DNA from: Hyaloscypha bicolor E
Taxonomy: Eukaryota > Ascomycota > Leotiomycetes > Helotiales > Hyaloscyphaceae
Length of the DNA: 64,000 nucleotides
Assembly: GCF_002865645.1 (NCBI RefSeq)
Contig: NW_020194555.1
Span: forward strand, 310,001-374,000
Reading direction: 5' to 3'
Under the pieces are notes generated by a model that made no database searches, was not told where the DNA came from, and worked only from the letters and a program-made list of their open reading frames with translations. This document shows, piece after piece, positions 25,152-39,427 of the stretch (position 1 is its first letter; each line of letters begins with the position of its first letter). Both the position numbers and the translations under genes were made by a program.

Positions 25152-28100
25152 TTTAATTCCCTATTTATTTATATTTATTTCTTAAATACTAAAAACTAAT
25201 AGAAAATCTCTATTTAAAATCCAAAATAATAAAAATAAAAATTCTTTTTTACTAGTATTTTTAATTTCTTTTTAATATACTAGAAATATAATTTATTACT
25301 CTTAAATAATCTTATTTTATATTTCTAAACTTATTTAAATATAATTCAAATTTATTTAATTATATTCTTATATTAAATTTAATATAGTTTTCTTTATTAT
25401 TTAGTATTTGCCTTTAATTATTAATTAATCTTAGCCTTTATAGCTAGATATTAAAATAATAAATTATAATAAATTATATTATAAATTATACTAATATATT
25501 TTAAATAAATAGCTTCTTTAAATTTTATATTTCTTTTAATATTCTTAAATTAGTTTTTAATAAAAAAGAAAAGCTCTTAGTAAAAAGTTTTAATAATTCT
25601 ATAAAGTACTCTATTTTTATATATTTTATTCTAAATAGTAATTAGGCTTATTAGAATTATAATAAAAGGCTTTTTAAATAATATATTATTATTAAGCTAT
25701 TTTTTAATTACTATTTTATCCGGGAATTAATATTTAATTATAATTCTAGACTTATAAATTATTTAGCTAAAACTATTTATTTATCTAGTTAAATATTATA
25801 TATTTAAATACTTTTTTTTTACTTTTTTTTATTAGATATTTATTTAACTTCTTTATATTTTTAGAATTAAAATTATTATAAATAAAGAAATAATTAATAT
25901 TCTTAAGAACCTTTTTATTAGAAAAAAGCTGCTTTTTTATAGTTTATAAAAAAAATATAACTAATATTTCGATTTTTCTTATTAAGAAAGAATTTATTAT
26001 TTAGAGCTTTAATAATAACTAAATTATTAGTATTTTTTTATATTAATAATAATTAATATTTCTAGAAATATAATATTAAACTAACTAAGAATAAATAATT
26101 AAATAAATAAAGTATTTAACTAATATTTCATAAAATTCAAGCTATATTAAGGAATTTACTATTAAGAATTAAAAGACTAAAATAAAATAGCTATTATTTA
26201 GATCTTTATACTTTAATATTTTATTCTTTTAAAAGTAAAATTATAGTATTTCTATTTCTTTTATTAAAAGCTTTCGAATATTAAGCTTTTTAATTTATTT
26301 TAAATAATTTTTCTTATAAATATAATTATTTATATTTATATTAATAGTATTAGACTAAGAAATAGAAATTATAGTATTAAATTTAAGTTATAAATTTAAA
26401 TAGAATTAATTAAAAACCCGGTACTTATATTTATACTTTATAATTTCTTTATTTTCTAAAAGGAAATCCTATATTTTTTTATATATCTAAATAATAGAAA
26501 TATATTTCTTATTTTTAATAACTTTATAAATCTTAGTAATTATTTTTGAGATTTCTATAAGCTTAATCTCAATTATCTAAATAAAAAAAATATTATTAAA
26601 TTACTAAAAATATACTTTATAGAAAGCCTTAAGAAATCTATTAATAAATCTATAATATTCTTATTTATAAATAGATTCTAGAATACTATTATATAATTCC
26701 TTAAAAATATAATTATTCTAATAGCTAAATATTAGCTTCTATTTAGCTAGTATCTTATAAATATAATATTTAGATATATTATTAATATTATTAATCTTTT
26801 TTCTTTTAGTTTTCGGTTTTCTAAATAATATTTCTTTTTTACTTTTCTCTTTTTTATTTACTAGTATTTTACTAATCTTATATTTAGACTAGTATTTAAA
26901 TTTATACTATTTATTAAGAGTTTTAGATTTAGCTTACTTTTCTTTTTTACTAGTTTTACTAATAATACTAGTAATAGGCTTTATTAGTTTAATACTGGTT
27001 TTACTAGCTAGATTTAATTAAATTATTATAGAAATCGTAATAAGAGCCTATTTTCTAGGCTTATTATAAAAGCTAGAAAAAGATTTATTATTATAATATT
27101 CTTTAATAAGAATTTTAAAAGTATTAAAAATATATTATTTAGCCTTAAAATTATTAGCTAATAGTAACTTAAAAACTAATTCTCTAGGTTCTATAATAGC
27201 TTTAGTATATTTAAATACCTTAGTAATATTTTTTATTTTTAATATATTCTAAAATAGCTTTATTAATTAACTAAATAGCTTTATATATTAAAGCTTTTAT
27301 TTTAAAAAAAGAATATAATTTATTATAATTATTTTTACTATAATTATTATAGATATTATTAATATATTAGTTAAAAGCTTTATTATATAATATAATTTTA
27401 TTCTAACTTTTAGTTTCTAAACTATTTATTATAGTCTTAATTTTATTAAGTTTCTTTTATTTATTTTTTATATTACCTTTAATAATATTCTCGAATTCTT
27501 TATTATTAATTTAATAATTCTTTAGCTTTTTCTTAATTAATTCTAGTTTAGTTCTATTTTTAATAAAGGCTTTCTATTTTAAGAGCTTATTTAAAGTATT
27601 TATATTAAATTTAATAATTATAATAATTTTTTCCAGTATTAGTAAGCTTTTTATAATTACCTAAACTTTTTTAATATTTTAAATTATAATACTATTAATT
27701 TATAAGCTTTTAATAATACTATAGCTTATAAGAACTAGCTATTATACTTTACTAGCTTAAAAAATCTATTTTTTAGTTAATCTTTTATTTTTAAAACAAT
27801 TATATAAGTATTATTAGTATAATAGTTATAGGTTATAAAATTAAAAAACTTCGAAATTATTACAATTTCTTTTAAATACTTTTTAAAATAAAAGATAAAT
27901 TGAAATAAACTTGAATTATATAAAAATAATATATATTTTTAAATATTCTTTTTTTTTATTAAGAAAATAAAACTAGAATAATAATATATATAATAGTAAA
28001 AGTAAATATAATAATTAAATATATTTGAAATAATATAATTATAAATTAGAAATAATTATAAAAAGTAAAATATGAAATTAAGCTTTTATTATAGAAAAGA

Positions 28101-31100
28101 ATACTAATATATATATTTAAGGAAATATAATTTAGAGAATAATTAAAATAGATTAAACTAAATAGTAATAATAGAGAAATAAAAAAGTAATATAATAGAA
28201 ATATAAATATAATAATAATATTTAAAATTTTATAATATAAATATATTTCAATTTTTTTATTATTTCGAAATAATACTAAAAAAAGAGAAATAATATAGGA
28301 AATATATAAAAAATAAAATATATAAATATATTAAAAATATTAAAGAAGTATAAAAGAAATATTAATAAAAAAGAAATTAGAATAATAGAATTAAAAAATA
28401 ATTTAAAATAAGATATTTTTTTAAAACTAATTTATATTATTTTTAAAAGCTAATTATATTTATTTAATATTTATATCTAAAAAGATAATATTAAAGAATT
28501 TAGAAATTATAAAGAAAAAAAACTATAAAATAATATAAATAAAATTTATAATACTATTATTAAGTTTGGAATAACTAATATTAAAGTTAATATAAAATCT
28601 AGAAAAATCAAATATTCTGAATTAGTATTAAAAATATTAGATTAAAGATATCTTTTTTTAATTATTTAAATAATATTTAATAGTAAGAAATAAATTAATA
28701 ATAAGAATTAATAAATTATATTAGTTTTTTTAAAGAAATAATGAGTTTCTAGTAATAAAATAATATTATAATTAGGAAATAAGTTTTATATAAAAGAAGT
28801 TTTCTTTATATAGAAATAGAAATATAAAATATATTAATTAAGCTCTAATATATATTATTAAAGTAGCTATAATTATATTAAAGAAAAAATAGGTTTTCTA
28901 ATATAAAATAGATTTTAAATAAATAAATTTAGTTTATTTAATATCTAAAAAATTCCCGGAATTATATATTATTAAATACTTTTAGAAATAATTATTAAAT
29001 TTAATAAGATTTCTCTTTTTTTTATAGGACTTCTAGTTTAACTATTTTATTTATATATAACTTCTAATTAGAAAGCTTATTTAAATATTATAAAGAAATT
29101 TATAATAGTAATTTAAATTAAAATTAAGATCTATAAGTATTATAATTAAGCTTTAGACTAATATAAGCCATAAGAATAGCTAATAAAGAAGTAAATAAAG
29201 CTTTTAAAAGATTTCTAGTTTAGTATTTCTTTCTTTTTAAAAATATATAAAAGGCTTTTTTTCTTTTTCTTCTCTTTATATATAGTAATTATTCATATTA
29301 TAAGAACTTTCTAGAAAGTATTATAGCTCGAAATTAAGAATTTATAAAGTAATGTCTTAATTCCCTATTTATTTTTATATTAAAAAAGATATTTTATATT
29401 TAATTCTCAAAATCTAATAATAGAATCTTATATTAAAAATATTATTTAATAAAGTATATAATAATAATAGTAATTAAATAATAATAAGAAATAAGTAATA
29501 ATAAAGCTTATCTAATTTCTAGAATAATAATTTAATAATAATATTTTCTAAAGACTATAAATAATAGTTAAAAGAAAAAAATAAAAGATATATAAAGAAT
29601 TAAAAATAATAAACTTTATTTCAGATTACGAAAAACTTTTATTATTATATATCTTTTTCTAGTTTTTTATAAAAAAAATATTTTACTTTTTTTTAATTCT
29701 AGTAATTTTAGAATATATATAATAATATTAATAGCTTTCTTAATTTCCTAAATACTATTTTCTTTTCTAATTCTTTATTTATTTTAAAATATTTATTTAT
29801 AAATATATATTTATTATTAATTTTATTTTTAGAGAAATATTAGAATTTATTTCTTTTAATAAATTATTTAAATTAATTCCTAATATATAGTATTTATTTA
29901 ATTAATTTATATATTTTATTTTATATGAGTTAAGCTAATAATATAATAGCTTTATATTTCTTAATTTATTTTAATTTATTAGTTTAATATTATATATAAA
30001 AACTAGATTCTTTTTAGAAATAGGCGTTAAATAAATCTAGTAAATAATATTAAATTACTTTTTTCTCTTTTAGTATTTTTTATTTTTCTTTATTCTAATT
30101 TCTTTAATATTTTTATTTCTTATTTATATTTGTTTTATATATATTTCTAGAAGTATTTCTTTATTATAGACTTTATTTTATCTAAGTATTTTCTAAATTA
30201 AAAAGTATATTTCTATAAGTAATATAGCTTTCCTATTATAGATTATATAAAAGAAAATAAATTTAATTAGTTTATATATAGTAATTTAGTTAGTAAATAG
30301 AATATATAATAGTAAATCTATTTAAGGCTTCTTTTTATTAATTATAAATATAATAAATACTTAAATAATTAATTAATATCCTCTTTTAATTATATTATTT
30401 TCTTTAAAAATATAGGCTAAAATAATAATTCTATTAATTCCTAGCTTATTAAGTTCCTAAATTACTACTCTTTTAAATTCCGATATATTATTTACCTTAA
30501 ATTACCTAAATAAACTATATTTATAAATAGTTTCTTCTTTAATAAATTTAATAATTTTTTTACTAATTAGATTCTTTAAAGATTTAACTTTAACTTATTC
30601 TAAAAAAGTTATTTCTAGTAATAACTAATAAATTATATCTTTTATAATCTAGTAATTTAATTATATTAATTCCAAGATAATAATAAAAAATATTACTTTT
30701 ATTAAATATAAAGCTTTTTCTTATTTTCTTTTATTTTTATATTAATAGACTTTATAAGTATTAATATATTTTTATATATAGTTATAGTAATCTTTATAAT
30801 AATAATAGCTAGCTACTAAATAAAAAGTACTTTTTTTCTAGTATATTTAATCTTATTATATAGCTCTTTAATAATAATCTCTTTTTACTTTTAGTTATTA
30901 ATAATAAGTTAAAATAAATATACTTTAAATATAACTTTCTATAATAATTAATCTCTTATATTATAATTTAAAACTTTTCTATTTAATTTCTAAAACTCGA
31001 TTCTAAATATTTCTTTTAATTTAGAAAATATTATAAAATATTATATAATATTCTAGTATTATTATTTACTATTTTACTAAAGGTTATATATAAAAAACTA

Positions 31101-34100
31101 TAGCCTTTATTATATAATTTCCGGATATTATTATTTTTTAATATTACTAATTTATTTATAGATATAATAAGGCTTTAATTATTAATCTCTAATAACTAGA
31201 TATTATTATTTAAATATCTAATAAAAGTTTTAAGAATCTAATTTCTTAAAATAATATTATATAACTAAATAGAAACTATTTCTTTTAACTAAATCTTTTA
31301 TCTAATAAATACTATTCTAATAATATTAAGCTCTATTACTAACTATTTATTAATATTCTTATTATCTTTAGTATTACTTTCTTAATATAGGTATTTTAAT
31401 AATTTATTAGTAGTAATATATTTGATTTCTTTAATATATTTAATTTTAAAATTAAATAATTAAATTTATATTAGCTAATAAATAACTAGAGTTTTAGGAA
31501 AATTTATAGCTGCTTTATTTAGTTATATAACAAGTATATTAGTATCTAGTTTGAGAATAAAATAAACTTTATATAGCTAGAATTATATTTTTTATAAATA
31601 TTTTACTAGTTAGTATTTTCTTTTAATAATATTATATTTCTATTTAATATTATTTTAGATTTCAGACTTATATTATATAATTTTCTTTTTCTCTTTATTA
31701 TTATATTAACTAAAAGTTTTGTTTTATTTATTTAGACTAGTATTTACTACTAATATAATTATTTTCTAATTTTCTAATAAATTATAATATAATTTATAAA
31801 ATATTAGTATAATAATAAGTTTTTTTAAAGAATTTATATAATTTATATTTATTTATTATTCTATTCTTATATTATATCTTTCCTTAATAAATAAGTTTAG
31901 CAATAATTATAAAGCCTTTAATTTAAATATAATAATAAATAATAATTCTAATAAATGCCTTACTTTTAATTATATTATTATAATATTCTTATTTTAAGAT
32001 CTTAATAATTCCTGAACTTAAAAAGCTTTTTTTAAACTTTCTATAAATAAAGCTAATAATAATAATAATTGTTTTCTAATATTAGCTCTTGTTTATTTAA
32101 TTCTATTTAAGATTATATCTAGGTTTTAAAAGTATTTAAATATAAAATACTAAATATTAAATAAAATAAATTACTTATTATAGTTTATATAAAGTTCCTT
32201 AATTCTAATATTATTAATAAATAATATAATAATTTTGGGAAATAGATTCTCTAGAATAATTATAATAATCTATATAAAATATATAATAGAATTAATAATT
32301 CTCCAAAATAATATAATTATTTTTAATAGTTTTAGAAATATTATAAATATAATTAAATCTTTATTATAAGTATTTAGTATAAATTAATTAGAAAAATATA
32401 AATATATCTAGTAAATTTTTCCGAGATTTTATTAATAAATAAAAATAAATTTGTTTTTATAGTAGTATTAATTAGTTTATAAGTTCTAATAATCTTTTTT
32501 ATAATCAAGAATTATAAATTCCAGTAAAATTTATTATATTTTTTAAAAACTTTATAATTTAGGTATTTTAATAGTATTTTTATTATTACTAATACTAGAG
32601 TTTTAGAATATAAGAAATTCTTTTCTTATTAGGCTTTATATTTAATAATTTTAATTAAAATAAATAAACTAATATTTTTATAAACTTTTTTTATTTTTTT
32701 AATTAATTATTAATTCTCGAAATATAGCTAGTTTCTTTTTTTAGAACTAGTTTCTAATATCTAATTATTTAAAATATTCCGGAATAAGTTATAAACTTTT
32801 TAAAATAGTTATTATTTTTAGTAAAAAATAGTTTTTATATTTTCTAATATATTTCTATAAGTATTTTCTAGTTTTAAATCTCTTAAACTAGTTTAAATAT
32901 TTACTAAAAGTTTTTCTAGTTCTATTATTAGTATTTACTAATTAAATCTTCTTATTCTTTATTTTATATATTCTCGTAACTAGAAATAAACTATAATTAT
33001 TATTTTTTTCTTTAAGAGCTATAACTATTTTCTCTAATACTAATTTTATTTAATTTCTGAAATTTATAACTTTTTTATTTAGCTTTTTTCTAATTAGATA
33101 TAGAGAGTATTTTTTTTCCCGGTATTCTAAAATATTTTATTTAAGCTTTTATATATCCTAGAATTCTTTTTAATTTTAGATTCCAGGTTTTATAGCTTTA
33201 GAAATATATATTTTTATTATTAGAAAATATTACTTTATTTCTTTTTTAGAAATATCTTTATTTTATATTCTTTTTATTTCCTTTTCTATTAAATCCGGAA
33301 TTACTTTTAATAATATTCTAACTAGAGCCTTTTTTATTTTAGTTTCCCTAAAAATATTATTAATTTCCTAAATTTCTAAATCTAAAATAAAAGAATTTAT
33401 AAGAAATTCCGGTATTTTTCTATTTCTTCTAATATTATTATTAGATATAATACTAGGCTTTATTTTTCTTTTTTCTTTTTAGTTTCCTGTTTTATATTAC
33501 TTAATTCTTTAACTTTAGAAACTTAATATTCTTAAACTATTACTTTTTTCTATTTCTTGGTATTTTTTAAAAATAAAATAATTATAATAATATAGGTATT
33601 TTAATTATTTTTAGAATTAGTAAATCTTTTATTTTATATACTATTACTTTTATAAATAATTTTTATTTTATTTTTACTAAGAATAATTAACTAAATAGGA
33701 TTTTTAAAGATCTTTTAATTAGAAAAAACATATTTTCGTATTTTACTTTATTTATAACTTTAGCTCTAAGCTTTACTATTTCTATAAACCCAAATTCAGT
33801 TCTAATAATAATAAATATTTAATAATCTATAATATTATATATTATTTTATTAATATTTCTAAAAATCTTTTTAGAAAAAATATTAATTTTAGTTCTAGTA
33901 TTAATTATTTCTTTATATTTAATATTTTTTTTAAAGTTCTTAAAATATAAATTCAAGATATAAAAATTATATAATATATTTATAACCTAGTAATATTTAA
34001 ATATTAATACTATTATCTTTAAATTAAATAATTCTATTAGTATTAAATATCTAAGCTAGTATTTCTAATTTCTTAAATATTTTATTTATTATATAAGCTA

Positions 34101-37100
34101 TAGCTACTAGTTCTATAGATCTTCTAATATATTTAATTATATTTCCTATTTATAAAATAGTAAAATAGGAAATATTATTTTTAATTTATTAGTTTTAAAA
34201 TATAATAGCTAAATCTAGTATTTTTGAAATATTAATAAGTATTCTTATTTCTTTTTAAGTTTTTAGAAATAAATTTTTTTTTTAATAGCCTTATTAAAAT
34301 ATTATTAATTTTAGAAATTTTATATTTATTATAATTAAGAATATATTAGGTTTTTAATTTATTTTATTTATTCCGGAAAATATTAATATTTATATTTTTA
34401 GTTAGGCTATTTCTTTATTTATTATTTCTTGAAATAGTATTCTTTTAGCTTCTTATATAAAATATCTTTTCTTTTATTTTAGCTTATTTTCGGAAACCCT
34501 TTTTAGCTATTTCTATTTTTTTTCCTTTTTCTTTAATAAGAAATCCGTTATAATATTAATAGAAATATTATTTATAATTAAATCTTAATATTATTTATTA
34601 ATTTTAGAACCTAAAATATTAGTAATTCTAATATAATTTTCTTTAAAATAAAGTAATTATTTAAATTTCCTAAATATAATTTATTTACTTTTATATATAA
34701 ATCCCGGTTAGCTAGTTTCTTTATTTCTTTCTTATTTAGTAAACTAGATATTTCTTATTATTTTCTAGATATTTTTAGATTATATTTTTAAATTATAATT
34801 AAATTCTTTTTTTTAGATTTAGGAAATAATTTAGTTAAATTACTAGTATTTACTAGTAAAAAAAAGGAAATATTTTCTTATTTAGGTTTAAATAGCCCTC
34901 TATACTATTTACTATTAAATTAATAAATATATTTATAATCTATAAGCTTTTCTATTAATAAATAATAGAATTAAATAATATAAATATATTCTAAATTAAT
35001 ATTATTATTCTTATTTCTATTATAGTACTTATAATAAATTTATTCTCTTAGTTCTAGATTTATATTATAGGCTATATTAATTTAAATAGTATTTTTTAAT
35101 TATATTTAAAACTAATTTCTTTTAAAATATAATTCTTTAAATTCTTTATTTATTTTAGCTTAATTACTATAACTATTATAGTATTTCTTATAATTTCTAT
35201 TATAACTTCTTATATGTCTTTTTTAAAGACTTATATTATATTTATTATATTATTAATATTATTATTTCTATTATAATTAGCTAAATTATATAAATAGATT
35301 ATAAATATTTTTTCGAATTATAATAGTAATTATATTAAATTATTTTTATAAGTTCTTTTAAGTTATAATAATAATAAATAGTTTTTCTAAGCTTTTTATT
35401 AGCTAGTTAATATTATTTCCTTTAGGTTTATTACTTTTAGTAAATTTTATATAATTAGCTATAGACTAGGTTCTTTTTTTACTTATATTTATAATACTTT
35501 TAGGAAATATAATAGAAGAAACTAGTAAAAAATAATTATTTTCTAATTTAGAAATTATATTATAAATAATTATATTTAAGTATTTTTATCTAAATCTAAA
35601 TATATTTGAATTATTAATAATATTAAAATAGTATTTCTTTTTTTTATATTAATAGAATATTATTATCTTTTTATATATTTTATTATATTTATAAGCTCGA
35701 AATTTATATTCTTATAAATATAATCTTTTATTAAAATATATAATTCTCTTATAAATTCTTAATATTAAATAATTTTATTTCTTTCTTTTCTTTTTAATAA
35801 CTTCTTTAATATTTTATTAAATATATTAATATAAGATTTAAAAAAAATCTTTCTATTCTAGACTTATATAATAATTTAATTAAAAAAATTATAGCTAATT
35901 TTAAATATTTCCTAGTTATATTCTCGGAATTCCTTTAATAAAGCCTTAAAGAACTTAGTTTTTTAGTAATTTCTCGGGTTATTAATATAATATTTCGATA
36001 TAGCTTTAATTTAATTCTTATAAATAAGAGAAATATAATAAATAATTCTTTTTTTCTTAGTATTATTAGAAATATAATAGTTCTTATATATATTTATATA
36101 TTATTTTAAGAATATAGGAATATTATTTTCTTAAAACTATAATATTCTAGAAGCTTTTATAAATAGTAAATTTAAATCCGGTATTAGTATATACTTATTT
36201 TTAGCTATATTAATTTTAATAATTTCTTTTATAATTAATTATAAAGTTTCTATTCCCGAGACTTTTACTAATAAGATTCCTAAAGAATTAATTTCTTATT
36301 TAAATCTATTTTTTTAGTTTAAAAGCCGGGATTTAAAAGAAATTAGCTAATAATAAATATAGTTTAGGTTTAAGTTTTAATATTAGTAATAATAAAATAA
36401 TTGCTTTTCTAGTTTTATTTCTATTACTTATATTTTCTTTCTTATTTTATTCGCTTAATATTTATAATATTTTTTCTTAATTTTATTAAATTAAATATAT
36501 TTAATAATATTATTAAAGATAATAATAAATATAATTTTATTAATTTTATTAATTTTTCTAACTTTTCTGAATTTTTTTTTTATTTCTATTTAGTGTCTTT
36601 TTCTTTTTCTAAAAACTTTTCTAAATTATTTATATAATTTCTTATTTCTAATTTTTTAAAAAAAATTTCTAGTTTCTATTTACTATTTTACTTGAAATTA
36701 AGAATATTTCCTCTTTTAAATATCTTTCCCGGATTTAGAAATAAGCTTTTTTACTAAAACCAAAACTATTTCTATTCTAGTCTTTATTATAACTAAAAAT
36801 AATATATAAATTAATAATATAACTTTATTTCTAAATACTGAAATCTATTTCTAATTAAAGTCTAATTTATATTATTTTAATATAATATTTCTTATTCTAT
36901 TTCTTTTATTTCTTTTTCTTTTATAATTAGCTTCTATTTTTATTACTTCTATATATTATACTAATTATTATATTTTATAGCTAATTTATATCTAAATTAC
37001 TAGATATATTAGAAATTAATATAAGATACTAAGATTAATATTTATATATTTTTAATATTTTAGTCTTAGGCTTAAAATGTTATAATAGCTCTTTTTTTTC

Positions 37101-37209
37101 TAAATTTACTAAGCTAATAATCTGTTTTCTAGAAATCTCTTAGAACTTTATAAAAGTATTACCTTAATTATAAAGTTTTAATCTTTCTTATATTACTTAT
37201 TATAAAATA

Positions 37210-37513
37210 TATAAAAGGGAAATTATAATAAAACGAAAACCCATATAAAGTATATTAGAATATAAAACGTAATTTAATAATAAAATAATAGAATTAAAAA
37301 TATAGATAACAAAATATAAATAATATATAATATATAAAAACTTAATTAATTAAATATAAAAAGGAAATTATTATTTAGAATTATAAAAAAGCTAGCTTTC
37401 TTATATAATTCCTATAAGTTATATATAAAAGGCCCTAGTTTTTATTATATAATCGAAATATTGAAACTATTAAAATAAAGCAATTTTAATAAAGTATAGC
37501 TTATTATATTATA
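37210..37513 (-). repeat. 5' LTR of C2 (right end)
   Basis: Partner of 24,877-25,151; slightly less RIP-mutated (retains aaaacgaaaaccc and ggccctag). It contains an extra roughly 30-bp block around 37,275-37,318. Confidence 0.75.
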
Positions 37514-38203
37514 TTAGTTATTAAAGGCTTAAAAGGAAATTTAGGGAATTTCTTTCTAAAATTAAATATTTATTCTTATTTTATTATATTCTTTTCTTAT
37601 TTTAAAAGAAAAGAAATTAGGAAGTTTTTTCCTAAAATTAAAAACTATTATCTTATTTTTAAAAGTATTAAAAGAATATACTTTTTTATATATTTCTATA
37701 TTCGGGAAGTTTTAGAAGGAACTGAAATTATTCTAAGATTATAATATATTCTTTTAAAAAGAAAAAATCTAGCTTTTATTATTTATATTTATATTTATTA
37801 ATATAGCCTCTAGTAAAATTTATAAAATAATAAGAAATTACTAGAAAATTAAAGAAGTTTTAGTATCTTTAATTTATACTACTTTATTTATTAAATAGTA
37901 TAATACCCGATTTAGTAAAGAGTGCCTTAAGTAATACCAGATATAGGCTGGCCTAAGCCTTATTTTAGCCTTATCTCGCCTTCGAACCTCCGAGCGCACG
38001 TGTACGGTCACGTGACTAAATAATTAACTATAATTAATTCTAGTTAATTATTGTTAATTATGATTTAATTAGGTAGATTTTAACTTGATTTGATTTAATT
38101 CAGAGGCTATAATCAAATTAAACTAAATCATTTGATATACTGGCTAAAGCGAGTTAAAACACTACTATAGGGCAATTAATTAAAGCCAGACTAGGCATTA
38201 TAG
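37514..38203. other. Edge of the RIP block
   Basis: AT-rich to about 37,890, then CpG, CpA and TpG reappear abruptly (gcctcgaacctccgagcg-type sequence near 37,980, with cacgtg motifs near 37,997-38,014). No gene seen. Several self-complementary TTAA-rich stretches lie at 38,020-38,130. Confidence 0.6.
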
Positions 38204-38475
38204 CGAGTATTAATTGGGCAAATTTTCTGCGGGATTTTTAAAGCCTTCGTCTGCGCTAAAATTGCAGTACTCCTCGAAAGAATATATATATATTCATAGC
38301 CCTCGTTAGAGCAAAACCAAATCTCGTGACCTGGCCCCAAACCAACTACACACCTAGTCTTTAGTCATGTGATTTGATTAGACCTCGACGTGCGCGCTAA
38401 AGCGTTACTAGAAGACTTAAAAGCATTACGATTAATGAACTAATGGAATGATTGACTTGACTTGAGCATGATACC
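38204..38475. repeat. Dispersed repeat copy 1 (about 270 bp)
   Basis: Left part attgggcaaattttctgcgg through gcgctaaaattgcagtac matches copies at 49,508 and about 50,254. The right part (about 38,398-38,475; actagaagacttaaaagcat and following) matches about 50,432-50,520 (gccagaaggcttgaaagtat). Spacing between the two parts is similar in both places. No TIR or LTR structure was identified. Confidence 0.6.
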
Positions 38476-39304
38476 ATGGAATCCCGAAGTGTGACACGCG
38501 TGAGAGGGATGGATGAGAAACATCGTCCTCAGCTTTCTTGTTGGTGGGACAGGAAGGTTTCGTTCAAGGCACATCAGGGGCAACCCTCGCTAAATTTCGG
38601 CCCGATGGGATTACTGTATGCATGTCCCAATAACCGAGACGAGCCTGGGGCTGAGTCTTAACGCAGTGCTCTATTCTCGGCTTCAGCTGTCGATGTGACT
38701 TTTCGTCTCCAATTCAATAGGGTCGTTTTGCAAGATGCCCGTAAAGAGGTTTCATTGTACTTTCGATCTGCAGGTCTAGCCTAATACGGTTAGCAAGCTG
38801 ATTGCAATAGAATTGCCATACTTGGTGTTTTGCCATTACCGTAATTAAGATCTTCAGGAGACCTATTTTAATAATTCAGTTTGATATAAAGGCGCTAGTA
38901 ACGTAAACTGGTAATAATATTATAAACGGAGCTTATGGTATTAATGCCGGCTACTTGATTCTTCTCTAACTGCACGTTTCACTGCCTCTCCTGCCATGGC
39001 TATACAGGCGCTTTACTACAAACCACAATTATATATATTAATATTCGAACCTCTTTACGAATCTATTTAGAGACGGCAAATAGCTCGTCTTTAAGTAATT
39101 GCGTTTTTAATTAAATGGATTAATAGAATTAGTACTAAGCCCCCTTAATTACCTTACTAGTTAGTATAGTATTATTCGCTAATTCAATATAATTCCTCTA
39201 TTAACTTTAGTCTAGATAATATTCCTGAAGCCAATTATATTAAATATATAAGGTTTTTAAAGAAGAAAATTCGAAGGGTTTTATTACTACTTTATATTAA
39301 TAAG
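38476..39304. other. Non-RIP unique sequence, no gene supported
   Basis: Base composition is near normal to about 39,000 and then becomes AT-rich. The short open frame at 38,476-38,661 has no recognisable product. Nothing else seen. Confidence 0.4.
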
Positions 39305-39427
39305 ATTTAATTCTATTATTAATATTTAATTCTATTATTAATATTTAATTCTATTATTAATATTTAATTCTATTATTAATATTTAATTCTATTATTAATA
39401 TTTAATTCTATTATTAATATTTAATTT
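39305..39427. repeat. Tandem repeat, 19-bp unit, about 6.5 copies
   Basis: Unit atttaattctattattaat repeated with no evident mismatch; sits in AT-rich sequence. Confidence 0.95.

Larger units (their letters stand above)
24877..37513 (-). mobile_element. LTR retrotransposon C2 (gypsy type), both LTRs, RIP-degraded
   Basis: Direct repeats of about 275 bp (24,877-25,151) and 304 bp (37,210-37,513) enclose about 12 kb that aligns in reverse with C1. The right LTR carries an extra block of about 30 bp. Coding direction is -: gag-like near 33,180-33,500, pol leftward, integrase near 30,900-29,750, then the unknown downstream region to the left LTR. About 3.6 kb between the right LTR and the gag-like part (33,600-37,209) has no partner in C1. 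No matching target-site duplication was seen (cctat left, ttagt right), so it may be rearranged or its ends may have been mutated by RIP. An element length above 12 kb is large for fungal gypsy. Confidence 0.65.

Noticed and set aside
38476..38661. 61-codon + frame
   Set aside because: No domain, no intron signal or neighbour support; overlaps the end of a dispersed repeat.
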